NCBI RefSeq assembly: GCF_050632395.1 | Contig: NZ_CP192600.1 | Location: 1,922,001-1,986,000, forward strand | From: JAUYQR01 sp050632395 | GTDB taxonomy: Bacteria > Pseudomonadota > Alphaproteobacteria > Rhodobacterales > Rhodobacteraceae | DNA: 64,000 nucleotides | Direction of reading: 5' to 3' | Shown: positions 26,701 to 34,577 of the stretch, piece by piece | Numbering within the stretch: position 1 is the first letter of the stretch | Layout of the letters: every line of letters starts with the position of its first letter | Position numbers and translations under genes: made by a program | The notes under the pieces: model-generated | Database searches by the model: none | Seen by the model: the letters and a program-made list of their open reading frames with translations, nothing else | Told to the model about the DNA's origin: nothing

Positions 26701-27177
26701 ATGGCCGATCCCTATCTGCCGCCTCAGCCCGGTTCCTACGATCCGGGACGCAACCCGCGCGATCCGGCCCAGACCAGCAATCCTGGCCAGACGCGTGTCA
26801 CGAACAACATCCACTCCGAACCCAACCGTCAGATTCCAAGCGCGGATGACCGGCGTGGCGGGTTCAGCACCGGCATCATGGTCGCTCTGGTCTTTGTCGT
26901 CGTCGCGATTCTCGCCGCTGTGCTTTACAGCGGGTCCGACGTCGACGACGCGATCACCCCAACGACCACGATCGAAAACAACAACACCGACACTGCGCCC
27001 TCGGCACCCGCTGACGCGCCGGCCACAGCACCTGACGCAACCGCGCCAGACGCAGCCACGCCCGATGCGACCGCACCTGACGCAACTGCGCCCGACGCAA
27101 CTGCGCCCGACGCAACTGCGCCTGACGCAACTGCGCCTGACGCAACTGCGCCTGCAGAACCGGCTCCGGCCGACTGA
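26701..27177 (+). CDS. Membrane-anchored protein with an APDAT pentapeptide repeat
   Basis: A 158-residue protein of unknown function. The N-terminal part is Pro/Gln-rich and polar (about 1-55), then comes one transmembrane helix (about 60-80, MVALVFVVVAILAAVLY), then an extracytoplasmic low-complexity tail of about eight APDAT-like pentapeptides (positions 110-149) ending APAEPAPAD. The Met at 26701 has an AGGAGA site; an in-frame ATG at 26674 is less suitable. It sits inside the sarcosine oxidase locus, between soxB and soxD, and is followed by a terminator, so it is probably not required for the oxidase. No domain is recognised. Confidence 0.7.
   Translation: MADPYLPPQPGSYDPGRNPRDPAQTSNPGQTRVTNNIHSEPNRQIPSADDRRGGFSTGIMVALVFVVVAILAAVLYSGSDVDDAITPTTTIENNNTDTAPSAPADAPATAPDATAPDAATPDATAPDATAPDATAPDATAPDATAPDATAPAEPAPAD
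27028..27147 (+). repeat. Eight 15-bp tandem coding repeats (APDAT)
   Basis: Eight units of consensus GCGCCYGACGCAACT in exact 15-base register encode A-P-D-A-T. The last five copies are almost identical and the first three have diverged. Such repeats can change copy number by slippage without shifting the frame. Confidence 0.85.
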
Positions 27178-27202
27178 CCTCGGCCCAAACCAAGGTTTCA
27201 AC

Positions 27203-27234
27203 AAGGACGGGCAGCACCTGCTGCCCGTCCTTTT
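27203..27234 (+). terminator. Rho-independent terminator between the repeat protein and soxD
   Basis: Arms AAGGACGGGCAGCA (27203-27216) and TGCTGCCCGTCCTT (27219-27232) pair perfectly, with further T residues after the stem. This would separate the repeat-protein transcript from soxD-soxA-soxG. Confidence 0.8.
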
Positions 27235-27363
27235 GCATGCGCGCTTCCCAGTCGGCAGCCTACCCTTCAACGGGCCAGCGCGACTGAACGATCTCACCCA
27301 TTTCGGAACCGGTGTCGGACAGCAGGCTTACCTGCCGCTGCCCCCCAAAGTCGTGGAGGTTCT

Positions 27364-27687
27364 ATGCTGACCCTTGAATGCCCGTATTGCGGCGTCAAAG
27401 CCGACGAAACCGAGCTTGGCCCCGGCTATGAGGCGCACCTCAAGCGCTTCGGCCCCGATGCCTCGCCCGAGGAATTCGAGGCCTACATGTTCGCCCGCAA
27501 GAACCCCAAGGGCGTGCATTTCGAACGCTGGCGCCACGCCTACGGCTGCGGCAAGTGGTTCCTTGCCGCGCGCTGCACCGCGACGCTGGAAGTGTTCGGA
27601 ACCTACCCCGCACAAGTGGGCGAACCGCCCGCAGACATCATCGAAAAGATCAAGGCTCGCCGGCCTGACTGGAAGGGTTACAAATGA
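27364..27687 (+). CDS. soxD: Sarcosine oxidase, delta subunit
   Basis: The 107-residue small subunit of heterotetrameric sarcosine oxidase. The zinc site is visible as CPYCG (residues 5-9) together with the later HAYGCGKWF Cys/His region. The body RARKNP-type stretch and DIIEKIKARRPDW tail match the family. It overlaps soxA by four bases (ATGA at 27684), so it is coupled to the alpha subunit. Because a terminator lies upstream at 27203-27234, it probably has its own promoter in 27235-27363. Confidence 0.92.
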   Translation: MLTLECPYCGVKADETELGPGYEAHLKRFGPDASPEEFEAYMFARKNPKGVHFERWRHAYGCGKWFLAARCTATLEVFGTYPAQVGEPPADIIEKIKARRPDWKGYK

Positions 27688-30674
27688 GCACGCGTCTGGC
27701 AAAGGGCGGCCGTCTGATCGACCGGACCGCCGCGATGGATTTCCACTTCAACGGCAAGGTGATGCGCGGCTATGCCGGTGACACGCTGGCGGCGGCACTT
27801 CTGGCCAACGACCAGATGCTGATGGGCCGCAGCTTCAAATACCACCGCCCGCGCGGCGTCGTCGGTTCTGGCCCCGAAGAACCGAACGCGCTCGTCAACC
27901 TTGGGCGCGGCGCACGGCTTGAACCGAACCAGCGCGCCACCACGACCGAACTTTTCGACGGTCTGGAAGCCACCAGCCAGAACCACTGGCCCAGCCTCGA
28001 ATTCGACGTGGGCGTGGTGAACAACTACGCCGCTCGCTTCATGCCGGCCGGCTTTTACTACAAGACCTTCATCCACCCGCGCCCGTTCTGGAAACACGTG
28101 TTCGAACCCGTCATCCGCCGCGCAGCGGGCCTCGGCAAGGCACCGACCGAAGGCGACGCCGATCGCTACGAACAGGCCTACGCCTTTTGTGACGTACTGG
28201 TTGTCGGTGGCGGCGTGGCCGGCCTTCTCGCCGCGAAAGCCGCCGCTGACGCGGGCCAGCGCGTAATCTTGCTGGAGCAAACCGCCACCCTCGGTGGGCG
28301 CACCCCGGTCGACGAGGCAGATATCGACGGCACGCCCGTAGACAGCTGGATCGCGGCCATCGAATCCGATCTTCGCGCTCGTGACAACGTCACGATCCGT
28401 ACGCGCACCTGCGGGTTCGGCGTCTACGACCACGGCTATGTGCTGGCCGACGAACGCGTTGCCGACCACACGCCCGGCGACGGTCGCCCAAAACATCGGC
28501 TGTGGCGCATCCGCACGGCCAAGATCGTCACCGCCACCGGCGCCATCGAACGCCCGCTGTCCTTCGCAGGCAACGATATTCCGGGCGTCATGCTGGCCTC
28601 CGCCGTCCGCGACTACGTCGTGAACCACGCCGTCTCGCCCGGTGACCGCACCGTGATCGTCACCAACAACGACAGCGCCTACCAGACGGCGCTCGCGCTC
28701 AAGGCCGCGGGGCTCGAAGTTCCCGCCATCCTTGATGCGCGCGACAGCGCTACCGGCGCCTTGCCCGAGGCCGCACGCGCCGCCGGCATCCGCGTCCTAA
28801 CCGGGCGCGGCATCGCCAAGGTCAAGGGTGGCAAGCGCGTCACCGGCGTCGCCGTCTGTACCCAGGCAGGCGAGGGCGCCGTGCTTGAGGAAATCGCCTG
28901 CGAGGCCGTCGCCATGTCTGGTGGCTGGTCGCCTGTGGTCCACCTGTTCAGCCATTGCGGTGGCAAGGTGAAGTGGGACGACAGCTTGTCCGCCTTCATC
29001 CCCGACGCCTCCCGCCCGCCCGTCAACCACGATGGCAGCCCGATGGTGTCGGTCGTCGGCGCGGCCGCCGGTTGCCTGTCGCTCTCCAATATCCTCGCCG
29101 GATTGCGCGACGTGACTGGCAAAACTGCCATACGTTTGCCAGACGTTTGCCAGACGCCGGATGGCAGCGTTTCGATCCCACCGGTCTGGGTCATGCCGCA
29201 GGGCGCACCGATCCAATTACGCTCCAAGATGTGGCTCGATTACCAGAACGACGTGAAGGTTTCCGACGTCCAACTGGCTTCGCGCGAAGGCTATCAGTCG
29301 GTTGAACACACCAAGCGCTACACCACGCTTGGCATGGCAACGGATCAGGGAAAACTCAGCAACATCAACGGACTCGCCGTGCTTGCTGATAGTTTGAATG
29401 AACCTATACCGCAGGTCGGCACCACCACCTTCCGCCCGCCCTACACACCCGTCACCATAGGCGCTCTGGCAGGCGAGTCGCGGGGCGAGATTTTCCAGCC
29501 GCTCCGCCGCACGCCGATGTACGAATGGCATGAAAAATCAGGCGCTTACTTCGAACCCGTAGGCCTCTGGCGCCGCCCCTACTGCTTCCCCCGCGCCGGT
29601 GAAACTCACGAACAGGCGGTGCGCCGCGAGGTGCTTAACACCCGCGAAAAGCTGGGCCTTCTCGACGCTTCCACCCTCGGCAAGATCATCGTCAAAGGCC
29701 CCGACGCCGGCCGCTTCCTCGACATGCTCTACACCGGCGTGATGTCCACCCTGCCGGTTGGCAAGTGCCGCTACGGCCTGATGTGCAACGAGCAGGGCTT
29801 CCTCTCCGACGACGGCGTCGTCGCCCGCCTCGACGAGGAAACCTTCCTCTGCCACACCACTTCCGGCGGCGCTGACCGTATCCATGCGTGGATGGAAGAT
29901 TGGCTGCAATGCGAATGGTGGGACTGGAAGGTCTACACCGCCAACGTGACCGAACAATACGCCCAGATCGCGGTGGTCGGCCCGAACGCGAGGAAGCTCC
30001 TCGAAACCCTTGGCGGAATGGATGTTTCTAAGGAAACGCTGCCCTTCATGCAATGGGCTGACGGCACCCTTGGCGGCTTCCCCTGCCGGGTTTACCGTAT
30101 CAGCTTTTCGGGCGAGCTCAGCTACGAGATCGCCGTCCCCGCCAGCCACGGCGCGGCCTTCTGGGAGGCATGCCACAAGGCCGGCGCATCCCTCGGTGTG
30201 ATGCCCTACGGCACCGAAGCACTGCACGTGATGCGGGCCGAAAAGGGCTTCATCATGATCGGGGACGAGACGGACGGCACGGTCATCCCACAGGATCTTA
30301 ACCTTGACTGGGCGATCTCGAAGAAAAAGGCGGATTATCTTGGCAAGCGCGGCCAGGCCCGCACCTTCCTCGCCAGCCCCGACCGCTGGAAACTGGTCGG
30401 TTTCGACACGCTGGACGGGTCTGTGATCCCGGACGGCGCTTATATCGTGGCTGATGGCAACAACGGCAACGGCCAGCGCAACGTGCAAGGCCGCGTCACC
30501 TCGACCTACCACTCGCCGACGCTGAAGCGGGGCATTGCGATGGGCCTGCTGAAACATGGGCCGCAGCGGATGGGCGAAGTGGTGGAATTCAATACGATTC
30601 AGGGTGGAACGGTGAAAGCGCGGGTGCGTGACACGATGTTCTTCGACAAGGACGGGGAGAAGCAGAATGTCTGA
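27684..30674 (+). CDS. soxA: Sarcosine oxidase, alpha subunit
   Basis: At 996 residues this is full length for the family. The N-terminal region (about 20-90) resembles a 2Fe-2S ferredoxin-like fold without an iron-sulfur cluster. The dinucleotide-binding motif VLVVGGGVAGLLAAKAA (about 172-188) binds NAD, and the last 380 residues form an aminomethyltransferase-like (GcvT) domain that binds tetrahydrofolate (ELSYEIAVPASHGAAFW, DLNLDWAISKKK). The subunit supports demethylation of sarcosine to glycine. It is coupled to soxD upstream and overlaps soxG by eight bases. Confidence 0.93.
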   Translation: MSTRLAKGGRLIDRTAAMDFHFNGKVMRGYAGDTLAAALLANDQMLMGRSFKYHRPRGVVGSGPEEPNALVNLGRGARLEPNQRATTTELFDGLEATSQNHWPSLEFDVGVVNNYAARFMPAGFYYKTFIHPRPFWKHVFEPVIRRAAGLGKAPTEGDADRYEQAYAFCDVLVVGGGVAGLLAAKAAADAGQRVILLEQTATLGGRTPVDEADIDGTPVDSWIAAIESDLRARDNVTIRTRTCGFGVYDHGYVLADERVADHTPGDGRPKHRLWRIRTAKIVTATGAIERPLSFAGNDIPGVMLASAVRDYVVNHAVSPGDRTVIVTNNDSAYQTALALKAAGLEVPAILDARDSATGALPEAARAAGIRVLTGRGIAKVKGGKRVTGVAVCTQAGEGAVLEEIACEAVAMSGGWSPVVHLFSHCGGKVKWDDSLSAFIPDASRPPVNHDGSPMVSVVGAAAGCLSLSNILAGLRDVTGKTAIRLPDVCQTPDGSVSIPPVWVMPQGAPIQLRSKMWLDYQNDVKVSDVQLASREGYQSVEHTKRYTTLGMATDQGKLSNINGLAVLADSLNEPIPQVGTTTFRPPYTPVTIGALAGESRGEIFQPLRRTPMYEWHEKSGAYFEPVGLWRRPYCFPRAGETHEQAVRREVLNTREKLGLLDASTLGKIIVKGPDAGRFLDMLYTGVMSTLPVGKCRYGLMCNEQGFLSDDGVVARLDEETFLCHTTSGGADRIHAWMEDWLQCEWWDWKVYTANVTEQYAQIAVVGPNARKLLETLGGMDVSKETLPFMQWADGTLGGFPCRVYRISFSGELSYEIAVPASHGAAFWEACHKAGASLGVMPYGTEALHVMRAEKGFIMIGDETDGTVIPQDLNLDWAISKKKADYLGKRGQARTFLASPDRWKLVGFDTLDGSVIPDGAYIVADGNNGNGQRNVQGRVTSTYHSPTLKRGIAMGLLKHGPQRMGEVVEFNTIQGGTVKARVRDTMFFDKDGEKQNV

Positions 30675-31212
30675 TCCGGTATCGGCCCTTGGCGGGGCAA
30701 GCTACGCGGGGTTTGCCACCATCCGCGAGATCGGCCCCTTGGGGATGATCACCCTGCGCGCGAAGGATGTTAAGGGGCTTGAGAAGGCGATCAAGGCTGC
30801 GGTCGGGACCAAGGTTCCGGCTGTGCGGCGGATCGAAATCGCCGGCGACAATGCCTGCGGCTGGATGAGCCCGGACGAATATCTGTTGATCCTGCCCTAC
30901 GGCGGTGTGTCGGCGGCGCTGGCAAAGATTAGCGCAGCGCTTGCAGGTGAGCATCATCTTGCTGTCGACGTCTCGGATGCGAGGGCGGTGTTCCGGGTGG
31001 AGGGCGTGGCGGCGGCAGACGTTTTGCGCAAACTGATGCCCGTCGACTTCGACCGGCTGCAGCCGGGTGAGTTGCGTCGCACGCGGGCCGCGCAGGTTCC
31101 TGCGGCCTTTTGGCAGGCAGACGGCGGCTTTACGCTGGTCAGCTTCCGCTCTGTCGCGGGCTACGTGATGGGCCTTCTGTCGCATTCCGCACAGCCGGGA
31201 AGTGAACTCTGA
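30667..31212 (+). CDS. soxG: Sarcosine oxidase, gamma subunit
   Basis: The 181-residue gamma subunit. The fold is GcvT-like and the family pattern is clear in DNACGWMSPDEYLLILP (about 62-78), LAVDVSDARAVFRVEG and RTRAAQVPAAFWQ. The ATG at 30667 overlaps the soxA stop by eight bases (ATGTCTGA), so it completes the soxD-A-G unit. An in-frame alternative start at 30628 is inside soxA and unlikely. No folate or glyA gene follows in the next 270 bases. Confidence 0.9.
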   Translation: MSDPVSALGGASYAGFATIREIGPLGMITLRAKDVKGLEKAIKAAVGTKVPAVRRIEIAGDNACGWMSPDEYLLILPYGGVSAALAKISAALAGEHHLAVDVSDARAVFRVEGVAAADVLRKLMPVDFDRLQPGELRRTRAAQVPAAFWQADGGFTLVSFRSVAGYVMGLLSHSAQPGSEL

Positions 31213-31419
31213 AACTTGCCGCAGGCCGCGTGACCTGATCCACTCGCGGTGCCTTGGGTGCGCGCGGCTGTGCAACACCGTCAGATTGGCCTGCGCCTCT
31301 GGCTTCCACCGGGGGTCGGTAGTAACCATCCGCGGCGTTAACGGACCAGTTTCGCGTGGTGGGGAGGCTGCAAGTCCGTTGAGCGTGCGGCGGTTTCCCG
31401 ATGATCGCGCCGCGCGGCC

Positions 31420-31448
31420 TTGACCTTGGGCTGACTTAACCTCTTATT
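31420..31448 (+). promoter_or_regulatory. Possible sigma70-type promoter of sodB
   Basis: TTGACC at 31420-31425 and CTTATT at 31443-31448 with a 17-base spacer, about 38 bases before the sodB ATG. The -10 box is imperfect. An AGGAG site at about 31473 precedes the start codon. Confidence 0.4.
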
Positions 31449-31485
31449 CGCTACATCACGTCGCCCATTTTCAGGAGATGCCATC

Positions 31486-32088
31486 ATGGCCTTCACGCTG
31501 CCAGACCTTCCCTATGCGCACGACGCGCTTGCCGCGCTTGGCATGTCGCGCGAGACGATGGAGTTTCACCATGACATTCACCACAAGGCCTATGTCGACA
31601 ACGGCAACAAGCTGATCGCCGGCACCGAGTGGGAAGCGAAATCGCTGGAAGACATCGTGCGCGGCACTTATCAGGCCGGCGCCGTGGCGCAGAGCGGCAT
31701 CTTCAACAACGCCAGCCAGCACTGGAATCACAACCTGTTCTGGGAAGTGATGGGTCCGGGCGAGGGCAAGAAGATGCCGGGTGCACTGGAAGGCGCGCTG
31801 ACCGAGGCCTTCGGATCTGTGCAGAAGTTCAAGGACGATTTCGCAGCCGCCGGTGCGGGCCAGTTTGGCTCGGGCTGGGCCTGGCTGGTGAAGGACAAGG
31901 ATGGATCGCTGAAGGTCACCAAGACGGAAAACGGCGTGAACCCGCTTTGCTTTGGTCAGACGGCGCTTCTTGGCTGCGACGTGTGGGAGCATTCCTACTA
32001 CATCGATTTCCGCAACAAGCGGCCAGCTTACCTGACGAACTTCCTTGAGAAACTTGTCAACTGGGAAGCTGTCGCCGCACGCATGTAA
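31486..32088 (+). CDS. sodB: Superoxide dismutase, Fe-type
   Basis: This 200-residue enzyme converts superoxide to hydrogen peroxide and oxygen. Metal ligands are the His in METMEFHH (His28), the His in WNHNLFW, and Asp and His in GCDVWEHSYY. The Gln in NNASQHWNH is the residue that usually marks the iron form, in contrast to the Mn form where the Gln lies elsewhere. There is no signal peptide, so it is cytoplasmic. A strong terminator follows. Confidence 0.92.
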   Translation: MAFTLPDLPYAHDALAALGMSRETMEFHHDIHHKAYVDNGNKLIAGTEWEAKSLEDIVRGTYQAGAVAQSGIFNNASQHWNHNLFWEVMGPGEGKKMPGALEGALTEAFGSVQKFKDDFAAAGAGQFGSGWAWLVKDKDGSLKVTKTENGVNPLCFGQTALLGCDVWEHSYYIDFRNKRPAYLTNFLEKLVNWEAVAARM

Positions 32089-32107
32089 GGCGAAACCTAC
32101 GAATGAA

Positions 32108-32141
32108 GGGCTGCTGCGCCACGGGGCGCAGCGGCCCTTTT
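32108..32141 (+). terminator. Rho-independent terminator after sodB
   Basis: GGGCTGCTGCGCC (32108-32120) pairs with GGCGCAGCGGCCC (32125-32137) around an ACGG loop, with one G-U pair, and is followed by TTTT. Confidence 0.8.
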
Positions 32142-32157
32142 CGTCGCCCGGTGCTCT

Positions 32158-32709
32158 TCAGCCCAACGTCTCTTTCAGGGCGTCGATCAAATCTGCCGAT
32201 GTCGAAACCGTGCTGTAAAGGCTCAGCATGGACGCGTCGGCAAAGCCTTCGCGCACGATATGGGCCAAGAGGTCGGTCAGCGGCCGCCAGTAGCCTTCGA
32301 TATCCACAAGAAAGATCGGCTTGCCGTGAAGGCCGATTTGCGCCCACGTCAGCACCTCGAAAAACTCGTCCAGCGACCCTGCGCCACCCGGCAACACGAC
32401 GATCGCGTCCGAGTTCATGAACATCACTTTCTTGCGCTCGTGCATGTCCTCGGTGACGATAAGGGTGGTGAGGTCACGCTTGCCTTGTTCGCGATCCAGA
32501 AGATGCGCCGGAATGATCCCAAGCGTGCGCGCTCCGGCTGCAATCGCGGCGCGGGCAACCTCGCCCATGATCCCGACATCCCCCGCACCATAGACCAACC
32601 GCCACCTATTGGCCGCGATGGCGGTTCCGACTTCACGCGCTGCGGCGGCATATTCGGGGCGAGACCCGGACTTTGCGCCGCAAAAGACGCAGATCGAGCG
32701 CATGGTCAT
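32158..32709 (-). CDS. LOG-family Rossmann protein (TIGR00730 type)
   Basis: A 183-residue protein of the lysine-decarboxylase-like/LOG family. It has CVFCGAKSG at the N-terminus and the signature VLPGGAGSLDEFFEVLTW, close to the family consensus PGGxGTxxE. The conserved HERKK segment lies just before. Relatives hydrolyse nucleotide 5'-monophosphates such as cytokinin ribotides or purine/pyrimidine monophosphates to the free base and ribose 5-phosphate; the natural substrate here is unknown. The ATG at 32709 has AGGAG upstream, while the longer frame to 32862 has no site. It is convergent with sodB. Confidence 0.88.
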   Translation of the reverse strand: MTMRSICVFCGAKSGSRPEYAAAAREVGTAIAANRWRLVYGAGDVGIMGEVARAAIAAGARTLGIIPAHLLDREQGKRDLTTLIVTEDMHERKKVMFMNSDAIVVLPGGAGSLDEFFEVLTWAQIGLHGKPIFLVDIEGYWRPLTDLLAHIVREGFADASMLSLYSTVSTSADLIDALKETLG

Positions 32710-32794
32710 CGGGGCTCCTGAAAGAGGTTGCGTTAAGGGGAGATATAGAGATTCTTGAGTGCAAGGAAAGCGTCGCGGGCAGGGGAGTGGCTGG

Positions 32795-34153
32795 ATGGCG
32801 GCTTGGGATGCACTGGGAACGGGCGGGCGGGTTGCGATTTCCGCGCTGGGTGCGGTCGGCATCGCAGCGGTCGGCTACGTTGGATGGCAGGCGACGCATC
32901 CGGCGGTGACAGTTCCGACTGAGACGAGCGCCGCGCCCGAACCAGTGACCCCTGAACCGCAGGCAACCGTCGAGCCCAAGCCGGAGCCAGAGACTGCAAT
33001 CGTCGCGCAAGACAGCTCAGTCGATGAAGTGCCGATAGATCCGCCGAGTTTTGACACTTGGCGCGTGGCGCAGGATGGCGCGGCGGTTGTATCTGGCCGT
33101 GCCGCGCCCGGATCGACTGTGGCCGTGCTGGTGGATGGTGCCCCGGTGGCCGAAGCCGAAGCAGGCGCGTCGGGCGAGTTTGCCGCCCTTTTCACCCTGC
33201 CTCCGAACGACCAGCCAAGCCTTATGACCTTGGCAATGACCATGCCCGATGGAACCAGCCTCGCTTCGGCAGATACGGTTGCATTGGGGGCAGTGGCGGG
33301 ACCAGTGGTCGCCGCAGTCGAACCCGAGCCTCAGGTGGCAAGCGGGGCGGAACCCTTGGAAAGCCAGCCCGCCGAAGTGAGCGACGCTGCGGAAGAAGCC
33401 GCTCCCTCCGCGATCCTTGTAACCGAAGAGGGTGCCGTTGTGTTGCAAGACGCAGCACCGGCCGACCCGGTTCTTGCGGCCAACATTTCGGTCGATACCA
33501 TCGCGTATACTCCGACCGGCGCGGTGCAGATCGGAGGTCGCGCCCAGCCGGGTGCGTTCGTCCGCATCTACCTTGACAACACGCCGCTTCAGACGGTGCT
33601 CGTGCCGGACGACGGCGTCTGGTTGACCACGCTGAATGACACAAAGCCGGGCATCTACGTGCTGCGGGTCGATCAGCTCGACGACGCTGGAAAGGTCACG
33701 TCACGTTTCGAGACGCCCTTCAAGCGAGAGACGATCGAGGCGCTGGCCGAGGCCGCAGCCGGACAGCAAACCGTTGCAGTGCCGCAGCCATTGGCCGAAC
33801 CGCCTGAAGAGCCTGCCGAACCGGCCCCCGCTGTCGACACGGGCGCGGTTACCACCGTGCCGGCATCCGAACCCTCAACCGAACCAGTGGTTGTTGCCGA
33901 GGCCAAACAGACCGAAGTGGTTTCCGAAACTGAGTCCGCCACCTCGGCGGCTACGCCTGCTGCAACCTCACCCGCCGGGCCAGTTACGGTGACGGTGCAG
34001 CCCGGATTCACCCTCTGGGGCATCGCGCAGGAGCGTTTTGGCAACGGCGTGCTTTATGTTCAGGTGTTCGAGGCCAACCGCGACAAGATCAAGGACCCCA
34101 ACCTGATCTTTCCGGGTCAGGTCTTTGCCATCCCGACCGCTGACGGAAATTGA
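32795..34153 (+). CDS. LysM-domain protein with long acidic Pro/Ala region
   Basis: A 452-residue protein with an N-terminal membrane anchor (about 14-34), then a long low-complexity Pro/Glu/Ala-rich region with two repeats of a small beta-rich module (around residues 85-150 and 230-300, both with GRA.PG and V.VLVDG-like strands). It ends with a C-terminal LysM domain (about 400-450) including TLWGIAQERFGNG and PGQVFAIP. LysM binds peptidoglycan, so this is a cell-wall-tethered periplasmic protein. The ATG at 32795 is preceded by GGGGAG. It overlaps the end of the ArsR-type gene on the other strand. Confidence 0.75.
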   Translation: MAAWDALGTGGRVAISALGAVGIAAVGYVGWQATHPAVTVPTETSAAPEPVTPEPQATVEPKPEPETAIVAQDSSVDEVPIDPPSFDTWRVAQDGAAVVSGRAAPGSTVAVLVDGAPVAEAEAGASGEFAALFTLPPNDQPSLMTLAMTMPDGTSLASADTVALGAVAGPVVAAVEPEPQVASGAEPLESQPAEVSDAAEEAAPSAILVTEEGAVVLQDAAPADPVLAANISVDTIAYTPTGAVQIGGRAQPGAFVRIYLDNTPLQTVLVPDDGVWLTTLNDTKPGIYVLRVDQLDDAGKVTSRFETPFKRETIEALAEAAAGQQTVAVPQPLAEPPEEPAEPAPAVDTGAVTTVPASEPSTEPVVVAEAKQTEVVSETESATSAATPAATSPAGPVTVTVQPGFTLWGIAQERFGNGVLYVQVFEANRDKIKDPNLIFPGQVFAIPTADGN

Positions 34154-34488
34154 CCCGCAGTCGCAGTCGCGGGCGCGCATGTGCAGGCTGCCCGGATTTC
34201 GGGGTGGTCAAGGCAGCAGTCGTTCAACAGATACGACATCATCCGGCCCAACCCGGCAGCGTCGACGGAATAGATCACGTTGCGCGCCAGCTTGCGCGAC
34301 CGGATCAGCCCCGCCTGTTCCAGTGCGGACAGGTGAAACGAAAGACGCGACGGGCTGAGACCCAGATTGCGGGCAATCTCGCCAGCCGTCATGCCGGTAT
34401 CGCCGTGCGGGACAAGCAGCCGGACCAGATCCAGCCGCGTGTCATGCGCAAGGGCGGAAAGGGCGGTGAGGGCTTTACTTCGCTCCAT
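34117..34488 (-). CDS. ArsR-family transcriptional regulator
   Basis: About 123 residues with a winged helix-turn-helix: ALAHDTRLDLVRLLV, then the recognition region GLSPSRLSFHLSALEQAGLI. The C-terminal part has Cys residues (CCLDHPEIRAACTC) that could bind metal or a thiol-reactive ligand. The ArsR family represses operons relieved by metal or metalloid binding. It is divergent from the Atm1-type ABC transporter (start 34578) across a short gap, so it probably regulates that gene, itself or both. The start is uncertain: an in-frame TTG at 34503 is also open and neither codon has a clear ribosome-binding site. The last 37 bases overlap the LysM gene. Confidence 0.78.
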   Translation of the reverse strand: MERSKALTALSALAHDTRLDLVRLLVPHGDTGMTAGEIARNLGLSPSRLSFHLSALEQAGLIRSRKLARNVIYSVDAAGLGRMMSYLLNDCCLDHPEIRAACTCAPATATAGQFPSAVGMAKT

Positions 34489-34577
34489 GGTCCAACTATT
34501 CAAGAGCCGTTGAAATATCCATAACCGATGCCCGGCCTGCGATCAATCGCCATGTAATGCCCGGCAGAAGGACGAAT

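Noticed and set aside
27028..27147. A repeat array that might be a CRISPR
   Set aside because: Units are contiguous 15-mers without spacers and lie inside a coding frame.
25943..27370. A 475-residue frame overlapping soxB in another phase, ending in Thr/Arg/Pro repeats
   Set aside because: It reads soxB and the APDAT repeats out of frame; Arg- and Pro-rich composition is typical of shadows.
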